From Planctomycetota bacterium (GTDB taxonomy: Bacteria; Planctomycetota; Planctomycetia; Pirellulales; Pirellulaceae), in NCBI GenBank assembly GCA_026692885.1, contig JAPLNJ010001058.1, positions 1-25,562 on the forward strand: a DNA stretch of 25,562 nt, given 5' to 3'. Shown here piece after piece: positions 14,182 through 22,800 of this stretch (position 1 is its first letter; each line of letters opens with the position of its first letter). The notes beneath the pieces were generated by a model. The model had not been told where the DNA came from, made no database searches, and saw only the letters and a program-made list of their open reading frames with translations. Both the position numbers and the translations under genes were made by a program.

Positions 14182-15465
14182 TTACTTGCCCAGCAGGAAC
14201 GCTTGAACTTCGGGATTCGCAGCACCGAGCAGCTGCAGAATGCCTTCCTCGGCATCCAAACGCAAGATCACGCCGCGTTCGATCGGCTGAGCCACCACAC
14301 GCAGATGATCCTTGCCTGGGGCCTGGGCCAGGACACCCGCCACCAACTGTGCCGGGCCTTTCTCCTGTTCCTTGCCCATCACACTGACGAAGTCGGCCAG
14401 CGGCTTCAGCGCCACCGACAACTCGAAGGGCGCGGTGACCTTGGCGGGCTTGGCAGATTTCTGGATGGCGTCCTTCAGCGATTTCACGGCCTGCTTGCCG
14501 GCCGACAGGTACACCGCCTCGGGGCCGAACCCGACAACCACTTCCAACGATTCGCCGAACAGTTGGACGAACTTCTCCCGATCGTTGCCCTGCGGAGCCG
14601 GGATGGACAGCGTGTGGAAGTTCACGCCTTCAACCTTCTCGACGTCGAGTTTCAGACCGGCAAACAAGGGGTGACTCTGCTGGAGCCAAGTGGCGATCGG
14701 CTTGACGACGCTTTCCAATTTCGCGCCGTCCGCCACATAGCCGCCGGCCACCAACGTGATGTCGTTCGGTTGGATGACCAGCGAGACTCCGCCATCGCTG
14801 TGGCCGCTGGCAGCCGAGTCGCGGATCACATCCAGTAGCTTGTTCAACAGGTCCTTACGGATGGTGATCTCGTCGGCGGAGGCTGGCGAGTTGTCGATCT
14901 TCTTGAGTTCTTTGTCACGCAGGGCCTGAATCAGTTTGACGGCGACTTCGGTCTTGTGCTTCGGCGTTTGACCGGTCCAGTGTGCTGTCACGACGGCGTC
15001 GGGGGCGGCGAAGCCACGGAAGGCCGTCTTCAGTTCGGACAGCTGGGCCAGTTCCTGAGCAGCGCTGGTATCTTTCAGGGCCGTCACGGTCAGGTCGAAA
15101 TAAGTCCGCTTGTCTTGCTTGTCCAGACGCCAGCCGAGGCTGACGTTCTCCAGTTCCTTGACGCCCTTGGTTATCGAAGCCGCCACGCCTTCGACGAATT
15201 GTTTGCGGATCGCAAAATCCTCGTCGCTTTCGCCGGGCCGGCGATTGTTGACGTCCTGTTGCGAGGCTTGCTTGACCTTCGACACGATCGCGTCGGCAAA
15301 GGTGGGCACGTAGACTTGGAACAACGAGTCGTACGGAGCCCTTTCCTCCGCCTGCTTGACTGCCATGGATCGCCGGACTCTGGGGCGAGCCGATTCGCCA
15401 GCCGGACTCCAGGCGACAACGCCCCACGACAACACGACGACGATCGCCAGCAACGACTTCTTCAT
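14182..15465 (-). CDS. secreted protein of unknown function
   Basis: I do not recognise this 427-aa protein. It has a clear signal peptide (MKKSLLAIVVVLSWGVVAWS), then an Arg-rich stretch and a soluble alpha/beta-looking chain with no cysteine motif, no membrane segment and no obvious catalytic signature. The segments LVIQPNDITLVAGGYVADG (about 219-237) and EVVVGFGPEAVYLSAGKQA (about 298-316) recur in style (beta strand, Gly-rich turn, residue-level 'value of a field' look). They resemble planctomycete secreted proteins of unknown role. ATG 15465 has AGGAG 8 nt upstream. It is monocistronic by appearance, with a strong hairpin terminator right after the stop. Confidence 0.8.
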   Translation of the reverse strand: MKKSLLAIVVVLSWGVVAWSPAGESARPRVRRSMAVKQAEERAPYDSLFQVYVPTFADAIVSKVKQASQQDVNNRRPGESDEDFAIRKQFVEGVAASITKGVKELENVSLGWRLDKQDKRTYFDLTVTALKDTSAAQELAQLSELKTAFRGFAAPDAVVTAHWTGQTPKHKTEVAVKLIQALRDKELKKIDNSPASADEITIRKDLLNKLLDVIRDSAASGHSDGGVSLVIQPNDITLVAGGYVADGAKLESVVKPIATWLQQSHPLFAGLKLDVEKVEGVNFHTLSIPAPQGNDREKFVQLFGESLEVVVGFGPEAVYLSAGKQAVKSLKDAIQKSAKPAKVTAPFELSVALKPLADFVSVMGKEQEKGPAQLVAGVLAQAPGKDHLRVVAQPIERGVILRLDAEEGILQLLGAANPEVQAFLLGK

Positions 15466-15534
15466 GGTCTGATCTCCTGGGGAGAAGCGGGATGGTAGCA
15501 TCCTAGTGCGTTTTCGAGGCTAAAAAGTGGGGTA

Positions 15535-15658
15535 AGGACCGGCGGATCAATAACTGTCGCAAGTATAGTAGTCGTCACGCTCCGCCGTGACGACATGTCA
15601 TCGCGCGGAGCGTGATGACTACTTTGAAAACCCGACACTTATTTTGATTCGCCGGTCC
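15535..15658 (+). mobile_element. composite MITE-like element, copy A
   Basis: This is a 124-bp element flanked by TA (15533-15534 and 15659-15660). Its ends are inverted repeats: the left end begins AGGACCGGCGGATCAATAAC and the right end is its near-complement. Inside is a head-to-head hairpin pair. Unit 1 has GTAG (15568-15571), stem GTCGTCACG/CGTGACGAC (15571-15594) and loop CTCCGC. Unit 2 has stem GTCATCGCG/CGTGATGAC (15597-15619), loop CGGAG and CTAC (15619-15622). There is no coding capacity. The ends and TA flanks suggest movement by a Tc1/mariner-IS630-like enzyme in trans, while the interior resembles a REP pair. Confidence 0.75.
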
Positions 15659-15695
15659 TAAGCATCCTGCTTGCCTTTCGATGCATCGCGTCAAA

Positions 15696-15718
15696 CGCAA
15701 GCTGGAAGCTTACGCCAC
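15696..15718 (-). repeat. REP-like hairpin, TCC-loop family
   Basis: Read on the minus strand this is GTGG + CGTAAGCT + TCC + AGCTTGCG, an 8-bp stem with a T-G third pair. It has the same geometry as the hairpin at 13245-13263, with a different stem sequence and the same loop. Confidence 0.6.
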
Positions 15719-15904
15719 CGCATCACCGGTTTCGAGCCACCGGCGGCTAGCGCCTTGCCGCTGACTTAGCGCGATCCTAACTCTTAGCCTTGACAAAGCA
15801 CTCGGGTGGGCTTCGAAGTCCGTGCCCTCGAATTCCACCCAGCTATACACCGCGTCCCATCGTTTAGTTTCACAAAGCCGGGAATTTTTCAAGGTGGGGC
15901 AGGC

Positions 15905-15928
15905 GTCAGGCTGGAAAGCCTGACCTAC
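15905..15928 (-). repeat. single REP-like unit, GTCAGG family
   Basis: GTCAGGCT (15905-15912), GGAA and AGCCTGAC (15917-15924) are followed by CTAC (15925-15928). On the minus strand it reads GTAG + 8-bp perfect stem. It belongs to the same family as the pair at 2034-2094. It sits about 100 bp before the NRAMP start, and the open frame of that gene runs back into it, which argues for the later ATG. Confidence 0.8.
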
Positions 15929-16028
15929 GGTGGCGTCCCCGAAGAACTTTGCTCCCCATATTCCGGCGTCCCGCTATTCTTGCCATAATTCTCCCTCGCA
16001 GAAATTCCTTTGTTCTACCACGATAACC

Positions 16029-17336
16029 ATGCCTCCCGAACACCGGCAATCCACCGCGTCCTCCGCTGATCGCAGCACCGTTGCGGCCGCGGAGCAAGTC
16101 CTGCAAGGGCAACACCAGGGCTCGCTCCTGGCGCGCCTGATGCCGTTCCTGGGACCATCGTTCATCGCCAGTGTGGCGTATATGGACCCCGGGAATTTTG
16201 CCACGAATATCGAGGCCGGTGCGAAGTACGGCTATATGTTGCTGTGGGTCGTCCTGGCCTGCAACCTGATGGCCATGCTGATCCAACTGCTGGCCGCCAA
16301 ACTGGGCATCGCCACGGGGCGCAATCTGGCCGAGTTGTGTCGCGACAGTCTCCCGTTGCCCGTGGTGTGGTTCTTGTGGATCCTGATGGAGATCGTGGCG
16401 ATGGCCACGGATCTGGCCGAGTTCATCGGGGCCGCCTTGGGATTCCAATTGCTGCTCGGCGGGCCGCTCTGGTTCGGCGGTCTGCTGACCGTCGTCGCGA
16501 CCGTGCTATTACTGTCGCTGCAGCGGCACGGATTTCGGCCGCTCGAGGCAGTCATCACCTCGATGGTGGCGGTGGTGGCCTTCTGCTATGCCATCGAGAC
16601 GATCCTGGACAAGCCCGCTTGGGGCGAGATCCTGGTCGGCTCGGTGGTGCCCAGGTTCCAGGGTGCCGAAAGCGTGTTGCTGGCAGCCGGCATTCTGGGC
16701 GCGACGGTCATGCCGCACGCGATCTTCCTGCATTCGTCGCTGACCCAAGGCCGCATCCGCGTCAAAGATCCGCAGCAGCTGAAACGCCTGTTCCGCTTTC
16801 AAATCGTCGACGTGCTGCTGGCCATGAGCGTCGCCGGGGCCGTGAATGCCTGCATGTTGATCATGTCGGCGGCGGCCTTCCACCGAGCCGGTCTGATGGA
16901 ATTGGCCACCATCGAGGAGGCTTACCGCACGCTGACACCCCTGCTGGGCCGGGCGGCCAGCTGGATGTTTGGCATCTCGCTGTTGGCCGCGGGGCTGTCC
17001 TCGACGGTGGTCGGGACCATGTCGGGCCAGGTGATCATGCAAGGCTTCGTGCGATTTCAGATCCCGCTGTGGGTACGCCGCGTCGTGACTCTGCTGCCGT
17101 CGATGGGGGTGATCCTGGCCGGCTGGGATCCGACGCGATCGCTGGTCCTCAGCCAGGTCGTATTGAGCTTTGCGCTCCCGTTCGCCGTCGTGCCGCTGGT
17201 CGTCTTCACGGCCCGTCGCAGCCTGATGGGCCCGTTGACGAACCACCGCCTCACAACGCTGGTGGCCTCGGCCTGCGGCGCGTTGATCATCGCGCTGAAC
17301 ATTTTCTTGGTCTATCGCATTTGCGTGGGAGGGTAA
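16029..17336 (+). CDS. NRAMP-family divalent metal transporter (MntH-like)
   Basis: This is a 435-aa inner-membrane transporter, probably for Mn2+/Fe2+ driven by protons. The TM1 metal-binding motif DPGN is at 53-56 (AYMDPGNFATN) and the TM6 motif MPH at 228-230 (VMPHAIFLHS). Both are intact, which supports transport of transition metals rather than Mg or Al variants. About 11 hydrophobic segments are visible. The start is uncertain: ATG 16029 (MPPEHRQ) has no clear Shine-Dalgarno, but the upstream extension would translate a REP-like hairpin. The roughly 30-residue N-terminal tail before TM1 is polar, as is usual. A USP gene follows 2 nt after the stop, so the two are co-translated. Confidence 0.92.
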   Translation: MPPEHRQSTASSADRSTVAAAEQVLQGQHQGSLLARLMPFLGPSFIASVAYMDPGNFATNIEAGAKYGYMLLWVVLACNLMAMLIQLLAAKLGIATGRNLAELCRDSLPLPVVWFLWILMEIVAMATDLAEFIGAALGFQLLLGGPLWFGGLLTVVATVLLLSLQRHGFRPLEAVITSMVAVVAFCYAIETILDKPAWGEILVGSVVPRFQGAESVLLAAGILGATVMPHAIFLHSSLTQGRIRVKDPQQLKRLFRFQIVDVLLAMSVAGAVNACMLIMSAAAFHRAGLMELATIEEAYRTLTPLLGRAASWMFGISLLAAGLSSTVVGTMSGQVIMQGFVRFQIPLWVRRVVTLLPSMGVILAGWDPTRSLVLSQVVLSFALPFAVVPLVVFTARRSLMGPLTNHRLTTLVASACGALIIALNIFLVYRICVGG

Positions 17337-17338
17337 GC

Positions 17339-18241
17339 GTGTTCCGAAAACTTCTGATCCCGCTGGACGGCTCGTCGCTGGCAGAACGCGTGCTGCCGGC
17401 GGCGGCGGCCTTGGCGGCCAAGACGTCGGTGCCCCTGACGCTGTTGCACGTCCTGGAGAAACGCGCCAAGGCACAAATCCATGCCGATCGGCACCTGACC
17501 GCCGCGGACGAAGCCGAGTCGTACCTGCGGCAGTTGGCCTCTCGCCTGTCGCCGGACTTGCAGGTGGACTGGCATGTCCACATGGACCGCGTGGGCGATG
17601 TGGCCCGCAGCATCGTGGAGCACGCGGACGAGGTCGGGGCGGGCCTGATTGCGATCACGACGCATGGCGCCGGCGGACTGTCGCGCATCCTGTTCGGCAG
17701 CATCGCCGAGCAGGTGCTGACACGCTGCGGTCGGCCGGTCCTGCTCAGTCCGGTCCAGTACGCCGGACCGACGGACGTCTTCCCCTGCCGCCAGATTCTG
17801 GTGCCGGTGGACATTGGGCCGGGGCATGATCAGGGCCCGGAGTTGGGCCTGCGGCTAGCGGCGGCCTGCGGTGCCGCCTTGACGCTGGTCGCGGTCGCTC
17901 CGACGTTCACCAGCCTGGAAGGTCGCAGAACCACGGCCGCGCAGCTGCAACCGGCCGCGACGTTGGCACTGCTGGAGATCGAAGCGGAGCAGTTGGCGGA
18001 GCAGCTCCGCGTCACGGAGGACCAGGCCCGACAACTGGGCGTCGCCGTCGCCGCGCTGCTGCTGCGAGGGCATCCGGCCGAGTGCTTGTTGCGCGCCATT
18101 GCGGACGCTCACCCGGACCTGGTCGTGTTCGCCAGTCACGCCCGGAAGGGCGTCGACGCACTGCTCGATCCCGGCGTGGGGCAGCAACTCTGCGCCCGGT
18201 CACGCGCGCACCTGCTGGTGCTGCCGATCGCCGCTACGTGA
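17339..18241 (+). CDS. tandem universal stress protein (two USP domains)
   Basis: This is a 300-aa cytosolic protein with two UspA-type domains. Domain 1 (about 1-143) begins FRKLLIPLDGSSLAERVL. It contains THGAGGLSRILFGSIAEQV, which holds the G-x2-G-x9-G(S/T) ATP-binding signature. Domain 2 (about 152-298) begins RQILVPVDIGPG and ends ASHARKGVDALLDPGVGQQL, where the nucleotide-binding glycine-serine is lost, so only domain 1 probably binds ATP. The start is GTG 17339, with GGGAGGG at 17327-17333. It lies 2 nt after the NRAMP stop, which suggests that it regulates or protects during metal uptake. This is inferred from the pairing only. Confidence 0.9.
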   Translation: MFRKLLIPLDGSSLAERVLPAAAALAAKTSVPLTLLHVLEKRAKAQIHADRHLTAADEAESYLRQLASRLSPDLQVDWHVHMDRVGDVARSIVEHADEVGAGLIAITTHGAGGLSRILFGSIAEQVLTRCGRPVLLSPVQYAGPTDVFPCRQILVPVDIGPGHDQGPELGLRLAAACGAALTLVAVAPTFTSLEGRRTTAAQLQPAATLALLEIEAEQLAEQLRVTEDQARQLGVAVAALLLRGHPAECLLRAIADAHPDLVVFASHARKGVDALLDPGVGQQLCARSRAHLLVLPIAAT

Positions 18242-18253
18242 GTCCCAGGTCGC

Positions 18254-18658
18254 TCACTTCTGCCGCTTCAAGATGAGCAAGAACTGACCGTCCTTCGTGG
18301 CGAACTCCGTCGGCCGTTCGTTGCCCGGCATGCTCACGCACCACTTGAGGGTCTCACCATCCAGGGCGTAGATCCCCAAGTAACGCCGGCCTTTTTGCGG
18401 TCCTTTGGTCCCGGTGGCATCCATCCACCGCGGCTGCTTCAGTAGGTCCAGCTTGAACCCGCCCTCGCCCAAATACTGCTTTTCATCCTTCTTGCCCGCA
18501 ATCTGATTGGGCGTAAAGGTGAGTTGATGACCGGTGGCGCCCTCGTCGACGCGTCCTGCCCAGACGCCCGCCAGTTCCTTCCGGGCCTCCGCGTCGCGTT
18601 CGGCCCCCACAGTGATCGAGGCGATGGCCACGGTGAATAGCCACAGGCAAAGTTTCAT
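18254..18658 (-). CDS. small secreted TIGR03067-domain protein (planctomycete family)
   Basis: This 134-aa protein has a signal peptide (MKLCLWLFTVAIASITVGA). The mature part follows the planctomycete TIGR03067 pattern: KELAGVWAGRVDEG near the start, LTFTPNQIAGKK, LGIYALDGETLKWCVSMPG, and NERPTEFATKDGQFLLILKR at the end. The function of the family is unknown; it is a lipocalin-like beta-rich domain abundant in planctomycetes and a good lineage marker. ATG 18658 has GAGGAG 6 nt upstream, and ATG 18661 is adjacent. It converges with the USP gene, with only 12 nt between the two stops. Confidence 0.85.
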   Translation of the reverse strand: MKLCLWLFTVAIASITVGAERDAEARKELAGVWAGRVDEGATGHQLTFTPNQIAGKKDEKQYLGEGGFKLDLLKQPRWMDATGTKGPQKGRRYLGIYALDGETLKWCVSMPGNERPTEFATKDGQFLLILKRQK

Positions 18659-18833
18659 CATTCGCTCCTCTTGGCTGACGCCAGCAAGGGCCGCCGGGCC
18701 CGACAGTTGCCGTCCCGCGTGGCACCAGGAAACCCCTGGACACGTGACGTGAAGTCCCCACTTTAAGCTTTTCGTGCGATCAAGGCAAACTCCCCGCGGG
18801 GTGATGCTGGACGATGGGACCGTGCGTCTGCTA

Positions 18834-18954
18834 GGGACCGGCGCATCAATAAGTGTCGCAAGGATAGTAGACGGCACACTCCGTGTGCCGATTTCCGCAC
18901 ACGGAGTGTGCGGGCTACTTTGAATAGATCCGACAGTTATTAATGCGTCTGTCC
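18834..18954 (+). mobile_element. composite MITE-like element, copy B
   Basis: This is a 121-bp element flanked by TA (18832-18833 and 18955-18956), with outer ends like copies A and C (left GGGACCGGCGCATCAATAAG). The inner hairpins are different. Unit 1 has GTAG (18867-18870), stem CGGCACA/TGTGCCG and loop CTCCG (18879-18883). Unit 2 has stem CCGCACA/TGTGCGG (18895-18913), loop CGGAG and CTAC (18915-18918). The loops match copies A and C while the stems are unrelated in sequence. It sits at the broken end of the toxin gene at 18957-19011. Confidence 0.75.
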
Positions 18955-19011
18955 TAGACTGCCTGCGTGGGAGCGGATGTTGGCGTTCTCGTTCGAGTAC
19001 AGTTTGGCCAC
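18940..19011 (-). pseudogene. remnant of a DUF5615 PIN-like toxin gene, cut by copy B
   Basis: Three bases after the antitoxin stop, with GAGGAGG in good position, a GTG at 19011 opens a frame reading MAKLYSNEN, the typical N-terminus of DUF5615 PIN-like toxins. After about 18 codons it enters the composite repeat at the TA site (18955-18956) and stops at 18940-18942, giving only 23 aa where the family has about 110-120. No continuation of the toxin is recognisable beyond the element in any frame. Similarity is convincing only over the first nine residues, so the family name rests on that plus the antitoxin neighbour. Confidence 0.6.
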
Positions 19012-19014
19012 GCG

Positions 19015-19344
19015 TTACGCCTCCTCGTTCTCACGAATCTGCTTGTCGATCTCTTCGCGGTGAGCGCGGACATACGCCCAGGCGTTCGCCAGGTCCTCCG
19101 CCCGTAAAGTCGGGTAGCTCCGCAGTAGATCGGCCTCCGAGATCCCTTGCCGTCGCGCTTGCTCCAAAACCCAAACTGGAATCCGCGTCCGCACGACGCA
19201 CGGCTCTCCGCCGCAGACCCGCGGAATGCTCTCGATTCCCGGAAAGGAGTCGCCAATGTCTCGGGCTACCCATTGGAGAAGCTGGGCCTTTTCTGCGCGA
19301 GTAAACAACGCTAACTGTTCTTCCAGATCGCGAAGTGAACTCAT
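19015..19344 (-). CDS. DUF433-family antitoxin-like protein
   Basis: This is a 109-aa small DNA-binding-type protein. The C-terminal DUF433 domain covers about residues 44-100: RVCGGEPCVVRTRIPVWVL, then GISEADLLRSYPTLRAEDL and a final helix. The N-terminal 40 residues are an additional helical extension seen in longer members (LEEQLALFTRAEKAQLLQW). DUF433 proteins usually pair with a downstream DUF5615 PIN-like toxin. Here the expected toxin start is present (19011) but the gene is truncated, so this is an orphan antitoxin. ATG 19344 has GAGGGG 8 nt upstream. Confidence 0.85.
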   Translation of the reverse strand: MSSLRDLEEQLALFTRAEKAQLLQWVARDIGDSFPGIESIPRVCGGEPCVVRTRIPVWVLEQARRQGISEADLLRSYPTLRAEDLANAWAYVRAHREEIDKQIRENEEA

Positions 19345-19803
19345 TTTGCTATCCCCTCGGATTTTCTCCATTTCGCTTCCGTCGTTCGATTCAATGTAGG
19401 GTGTTCACGTTCAATATGGTATCGGCCTGCGATCCGATACCACGTTTCCACGTGAATGACGATCTTCGCCATTACCGAAATCCAGCCACTTCCAGACCAC
19501 GCATCGACACTGTTAAGGACCGGCGCATCAATAACTGTCGGGTCTTCAAAGTAGTCATCACGCTCCGCGTGATGACATGTCGTCACGGCGGAGCGTGACG
19601 ACTACTATACTTGCGACACATATTGATGCGCCGGTCCTAAGTCGGCGGGTGCAGCGTATCGCGGGTAGAGTGTATCGCGAACGGCCGGTTAGAGATATCA
19701 TTGGTCCGCTCTTGATTCCCGTCTTGGCAGAGTGACACCAATTGCGCCAGCCTGTGTATCACGACACGGGGCGCAACCGACATCTATTCTAGGAGGCTAC
19801 CTG
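19345..19803. other. 459-bp intergenic region with composite repeat C
   Basis: Divergent promoters for the DUF433 gene and the WD40 giant gene should lie here. Apart from the composite element (19516-19637) I see only short open frames without family signatures. A strong Shine-Dalgarno AGGAGG (19791-19796) precedes the WD40 gene start. Confidence 0.6.
19516..19637 (-). mobile_element. composite MITE-like element, copy C
   Basis: This is a 122-bp element flanked by TA (19514-19515 and 19638-19639). The ends are AGGACCGGCGCATCAATAAC and its near-complement. Its interior is almost the reverse complement of copy A. Unit 1 has GTAG (19551-19554), stem GTCATCACG/CGTGATGAC and loop CTCCG. Unit 2 has stem GTCGTCACG/CGTGACGAC, loop GCGGAG and CTAC (19602-19605). 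It is thus copy A's type inserted in the opposite orientation, with the fully paired version of the stem that is mismatched in copy A. Confidence 0.75.
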
Positions 19804-22800
19804 ATGCACGACACATCCCCGAAGCCAGCCCTTTTCGGCGCAGGCCACTCGTGCAAACCAGAGCGGGACCAGTGGCTGCGATTCGGCGTTCCCGTCGTGG
19901 CAGAGGATCACGCTCCCGGCAGCCTGCCGCTGGCGAACCGCGTCCATCATGCCCCGCCTTGTCCCCGTGTCTCGATCAGCGCGACCGTGTTGTGGCTGCT
20001 AATCGGGGCGCTCGGTCCTGCGGACCACGCGGGCCTCCGGGCAGCTGAGCCTGCGAAACCAGCACCGGTCGCGGAAGAGTTCGGCAAGCTGGAACTCTTG
20101 AACACCTACATGGACCTGTTGAGTCAGGCGGGAATTCAGGAGTTGAAGTTGACGGAAACGCAGGTCATCGCTCTCGAAGAACGGCATTCCAGGCCGGACG
20201 GCGGCGAAGAGATCACGGATGCCGCCCTGAGCGAGATTCTCACCGCCGATCAGCTGCGGCGGTATCGGGAGATCCAACTGCAGCGAGCGACGCGTCGGCT
20301 CGGCCCAACGTACTTGTTCCGCTACCGCGTGGTCGTCGAGGCGCTGGGCCTGACGGACAAGCAACGGGAACAGGCCAGTGCGGCTTTCCAAGCTCTCTTG
20401 AAGAGTGCATGGTTTGGGATTTCCGGAATCTTACCCGGGATCAGCAAGGAAGCGCGGGACAGGAACCAAGCTGCGCTCGACGCCCTGCTCTCCGCCGAGC
20501 AGAAATCGCGTTGGAGGGAACTCGTGGGAGAGCCGTTGGCCGCTCCCGCGGCCATCATGTCCGTTCGGCCCGCGGTGTCGGAATTCGGCACGGAGGACTG
20601 GTACATCTTGATCGTGATCCTGCGAGGCGAACCTGTGGCCGAGGAGCTCAAGTTGTCGCCGGCGCAGCTCGCCTTGTCGCCGGCACAGCTCCGCGCACGT
20701 TCCACGCAGTTCGGCAGGACTGGCGAATCGGCCTTGGCGGAAATTCTCACTCCGAAACAGATCGCCAGGTGTCGCCAGATTGCTCTGCAGCTCGATATTT
20801 CTTCGACTGGACCGATGAGTCTGTTTCGCTGTCGCTCGGTCGTGGAGCGATTGGGCTTGACGCCGGATCAGGTCGACAAACTCAAGCTTGCCTACCAAGA
20901 GTCACCGGTCGGGAAGGGAGGGCCGTACCGCGTCAGTAGTATACAGCCAGAAAAGGACCAGGCCACGATTGATGCCATCCTGTCGGCCGAGCAGAAGCAG
21001 CGCTGGCAGGAATTGCTCGGTCCAGGGCGAACGGTGCAAGACTTCGGCCAGGTGGAACTCAGCCACGCGAATCGATTTCAACCGTTCGCCGCCAAGGAAC
21101 TGGCGCTGACCGAATCGCAAGTCAACACACTTCGGGAGCGGCGACCCAGGGGGCCGGTCCAGCGCGTCCCCGACGGTTCCGAATTGTTGGCGATCTTGAC
21201 TGCGGAGCAACTGCGCACCTATCAGCGTCTGGTGCTGCAAATGGCGAGCCACAGTCAGGGGCCGATCTACTTGTTGCGTTACCGTGTCGTGGTGGAGGGG
21301 CTGGGTCTAACCGAGGATCAGGCCGCCCGACTGAAATCCGCCTATCAAGGCTTTATGAGTCGTTTCTGGTCGCTGCTGCCTGAGGTCAGTGCCGGGGAAC
21401 AAGCCAAGAGTCAAGCCGTGATCGACACCATCCTGACCACCGAGCAGCAGGGACGTTGGAAGGCATTGCTGGGGGAGCCGCTGGCCGTGGCCAAGCCCGC
21501 TCCATTCCGTAGAACGAGGGCCAACGACTTTGGGACAGAGGATTTCACTCATTCATATCATGCCCTACGGAACGAACTCGTCGTGCAGGAATTGGAGTTG
21601 ACTGCAGCGCAGCTCGCCGCACTGGAGACGCGACGCTCCGGATCGAACCGCACGACGCTTGAAGATGCGGCCCTCACCGAGATTCTGACGGCGGAGCAAT
21701 TGCACAGGTATCGACAGATAGAAGTGCAGCTGGCGAACAAGAGTCTAAATCCGATCGGTTTGTTGCGTTACCGCCTCGTAGTGGAGCGACTGGGTCTGAC
21801 GGCAGAGCAGACAGCTCAACTGAAGACGGCTTATCAGCAGCTCCCGATGCGCAGCCTGTGGGACGGGGTCAGTCGGGAAGAGCGGCGTCAGGCTCAGGCG
21901 GCGATCGATGCCATCCTCTCGGCGGAACAGCGGGAACGCTGGCGGGACCTCTTCGGTAAGCCTTGCCGCATCCCAGAGTTTGGCCAAGTGGAACTTGGCC
22001 AAGTGGAACTCGGCAGCTCCGACACGCGGTTCCTCGCGCTCTCCTTGTCCAACGAGTTGACGCTGAGGCTGACCGAACCGCAACTCAAATCGATTCAGGA
22101 CCTGCTGTCCGCCTCGCAAGGCCCCAGTCCCTCTGAGGCCGCGGCCGTATTCGCGATTCTGACCCCGGAGCAATTGCTTAGATATCGGCAGATCACCCTG
22201 CAGATGACGCGCAATAGTCTGGGTCCGTTACCCTTATTGCGGTATCGGCAGATTGTGGAGTCGCTGGGGCTGACGGAGGACCAAGTCGCTAAGCTGAAGT
22301 CCGCTTATCAGGACTTCATGAGTGAATTCTGGCTGCCGCTGACGCGTATCGTCGAGGAGGATCGAGCGAAGAGCCAACTTGCGTTTGACACGATCCTGTC
22401 CCGCGAGCAGAGGGGCCGCTGGCAAGACCTGCTGGGGCAACCCTTGGAAAAAAGAGGCATCAGGAGGGCCGCACCCGCGACACCCGCCATTGCTCCCGAA
22501 CTGCTTCCGGCGAGGCAGGCCCGCGAGCCGCTCAGCACGCTGGCGACCGTACTCGAACCCGCACCCATTCCTGGCCTGCGCAGCTGGACGATCGAAACTC
22601 GCGAGCATCGCGCGCCCGTGCACGCAATCGCCTTCCATCCCCAGGGCAAGGTCGTCGCGACCGGTGGCGCCGAGGGCGTCATTCGCCTTCGGACCGTCTG
22701 GGAGAAACAGGCGGTGTTCACCCATCTGCTCGTCGGGCATGACGACACGATCACGAGCTTGGAGTTTTCCCCCGACGGCCGATACCTGGCGTCTGCCAGT

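Larger units (their letters stand above)
15466..16028. other. 563-bp repeat-filled intergenic region (divergent promoters)
   Basis: This region separates the minus-strand secreted-protein gene from the plus-strand NRAMP gene, so it must contain divergent promoters. It holds one composite TA-flanked repeat (15535-15658), a TCC-loop hairpin (15696-15718) and a GTCAGG-family hairpin (15905-15928). I see no gene, no yybP-ykoY manganese riboswitch and no convincing metal-regulator box. Confidence 0.65.

Noticed and set aside
15663..16028. Manganese (yybP-ykoY) riboswitch before the NRAMP gene
   Set aside because: I could not find the conserved core; the hairpins present are REP-like units that also occur elsewhere in the window.
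16244..17338. Long + strand frame leading into the USP gene (a possible 665-aa protein)
   Set aside because: It lies inside the NRAMP gene in another frame, is Arg/Pro-rich and lacks family signatures; the USP begins at GTG 17339.
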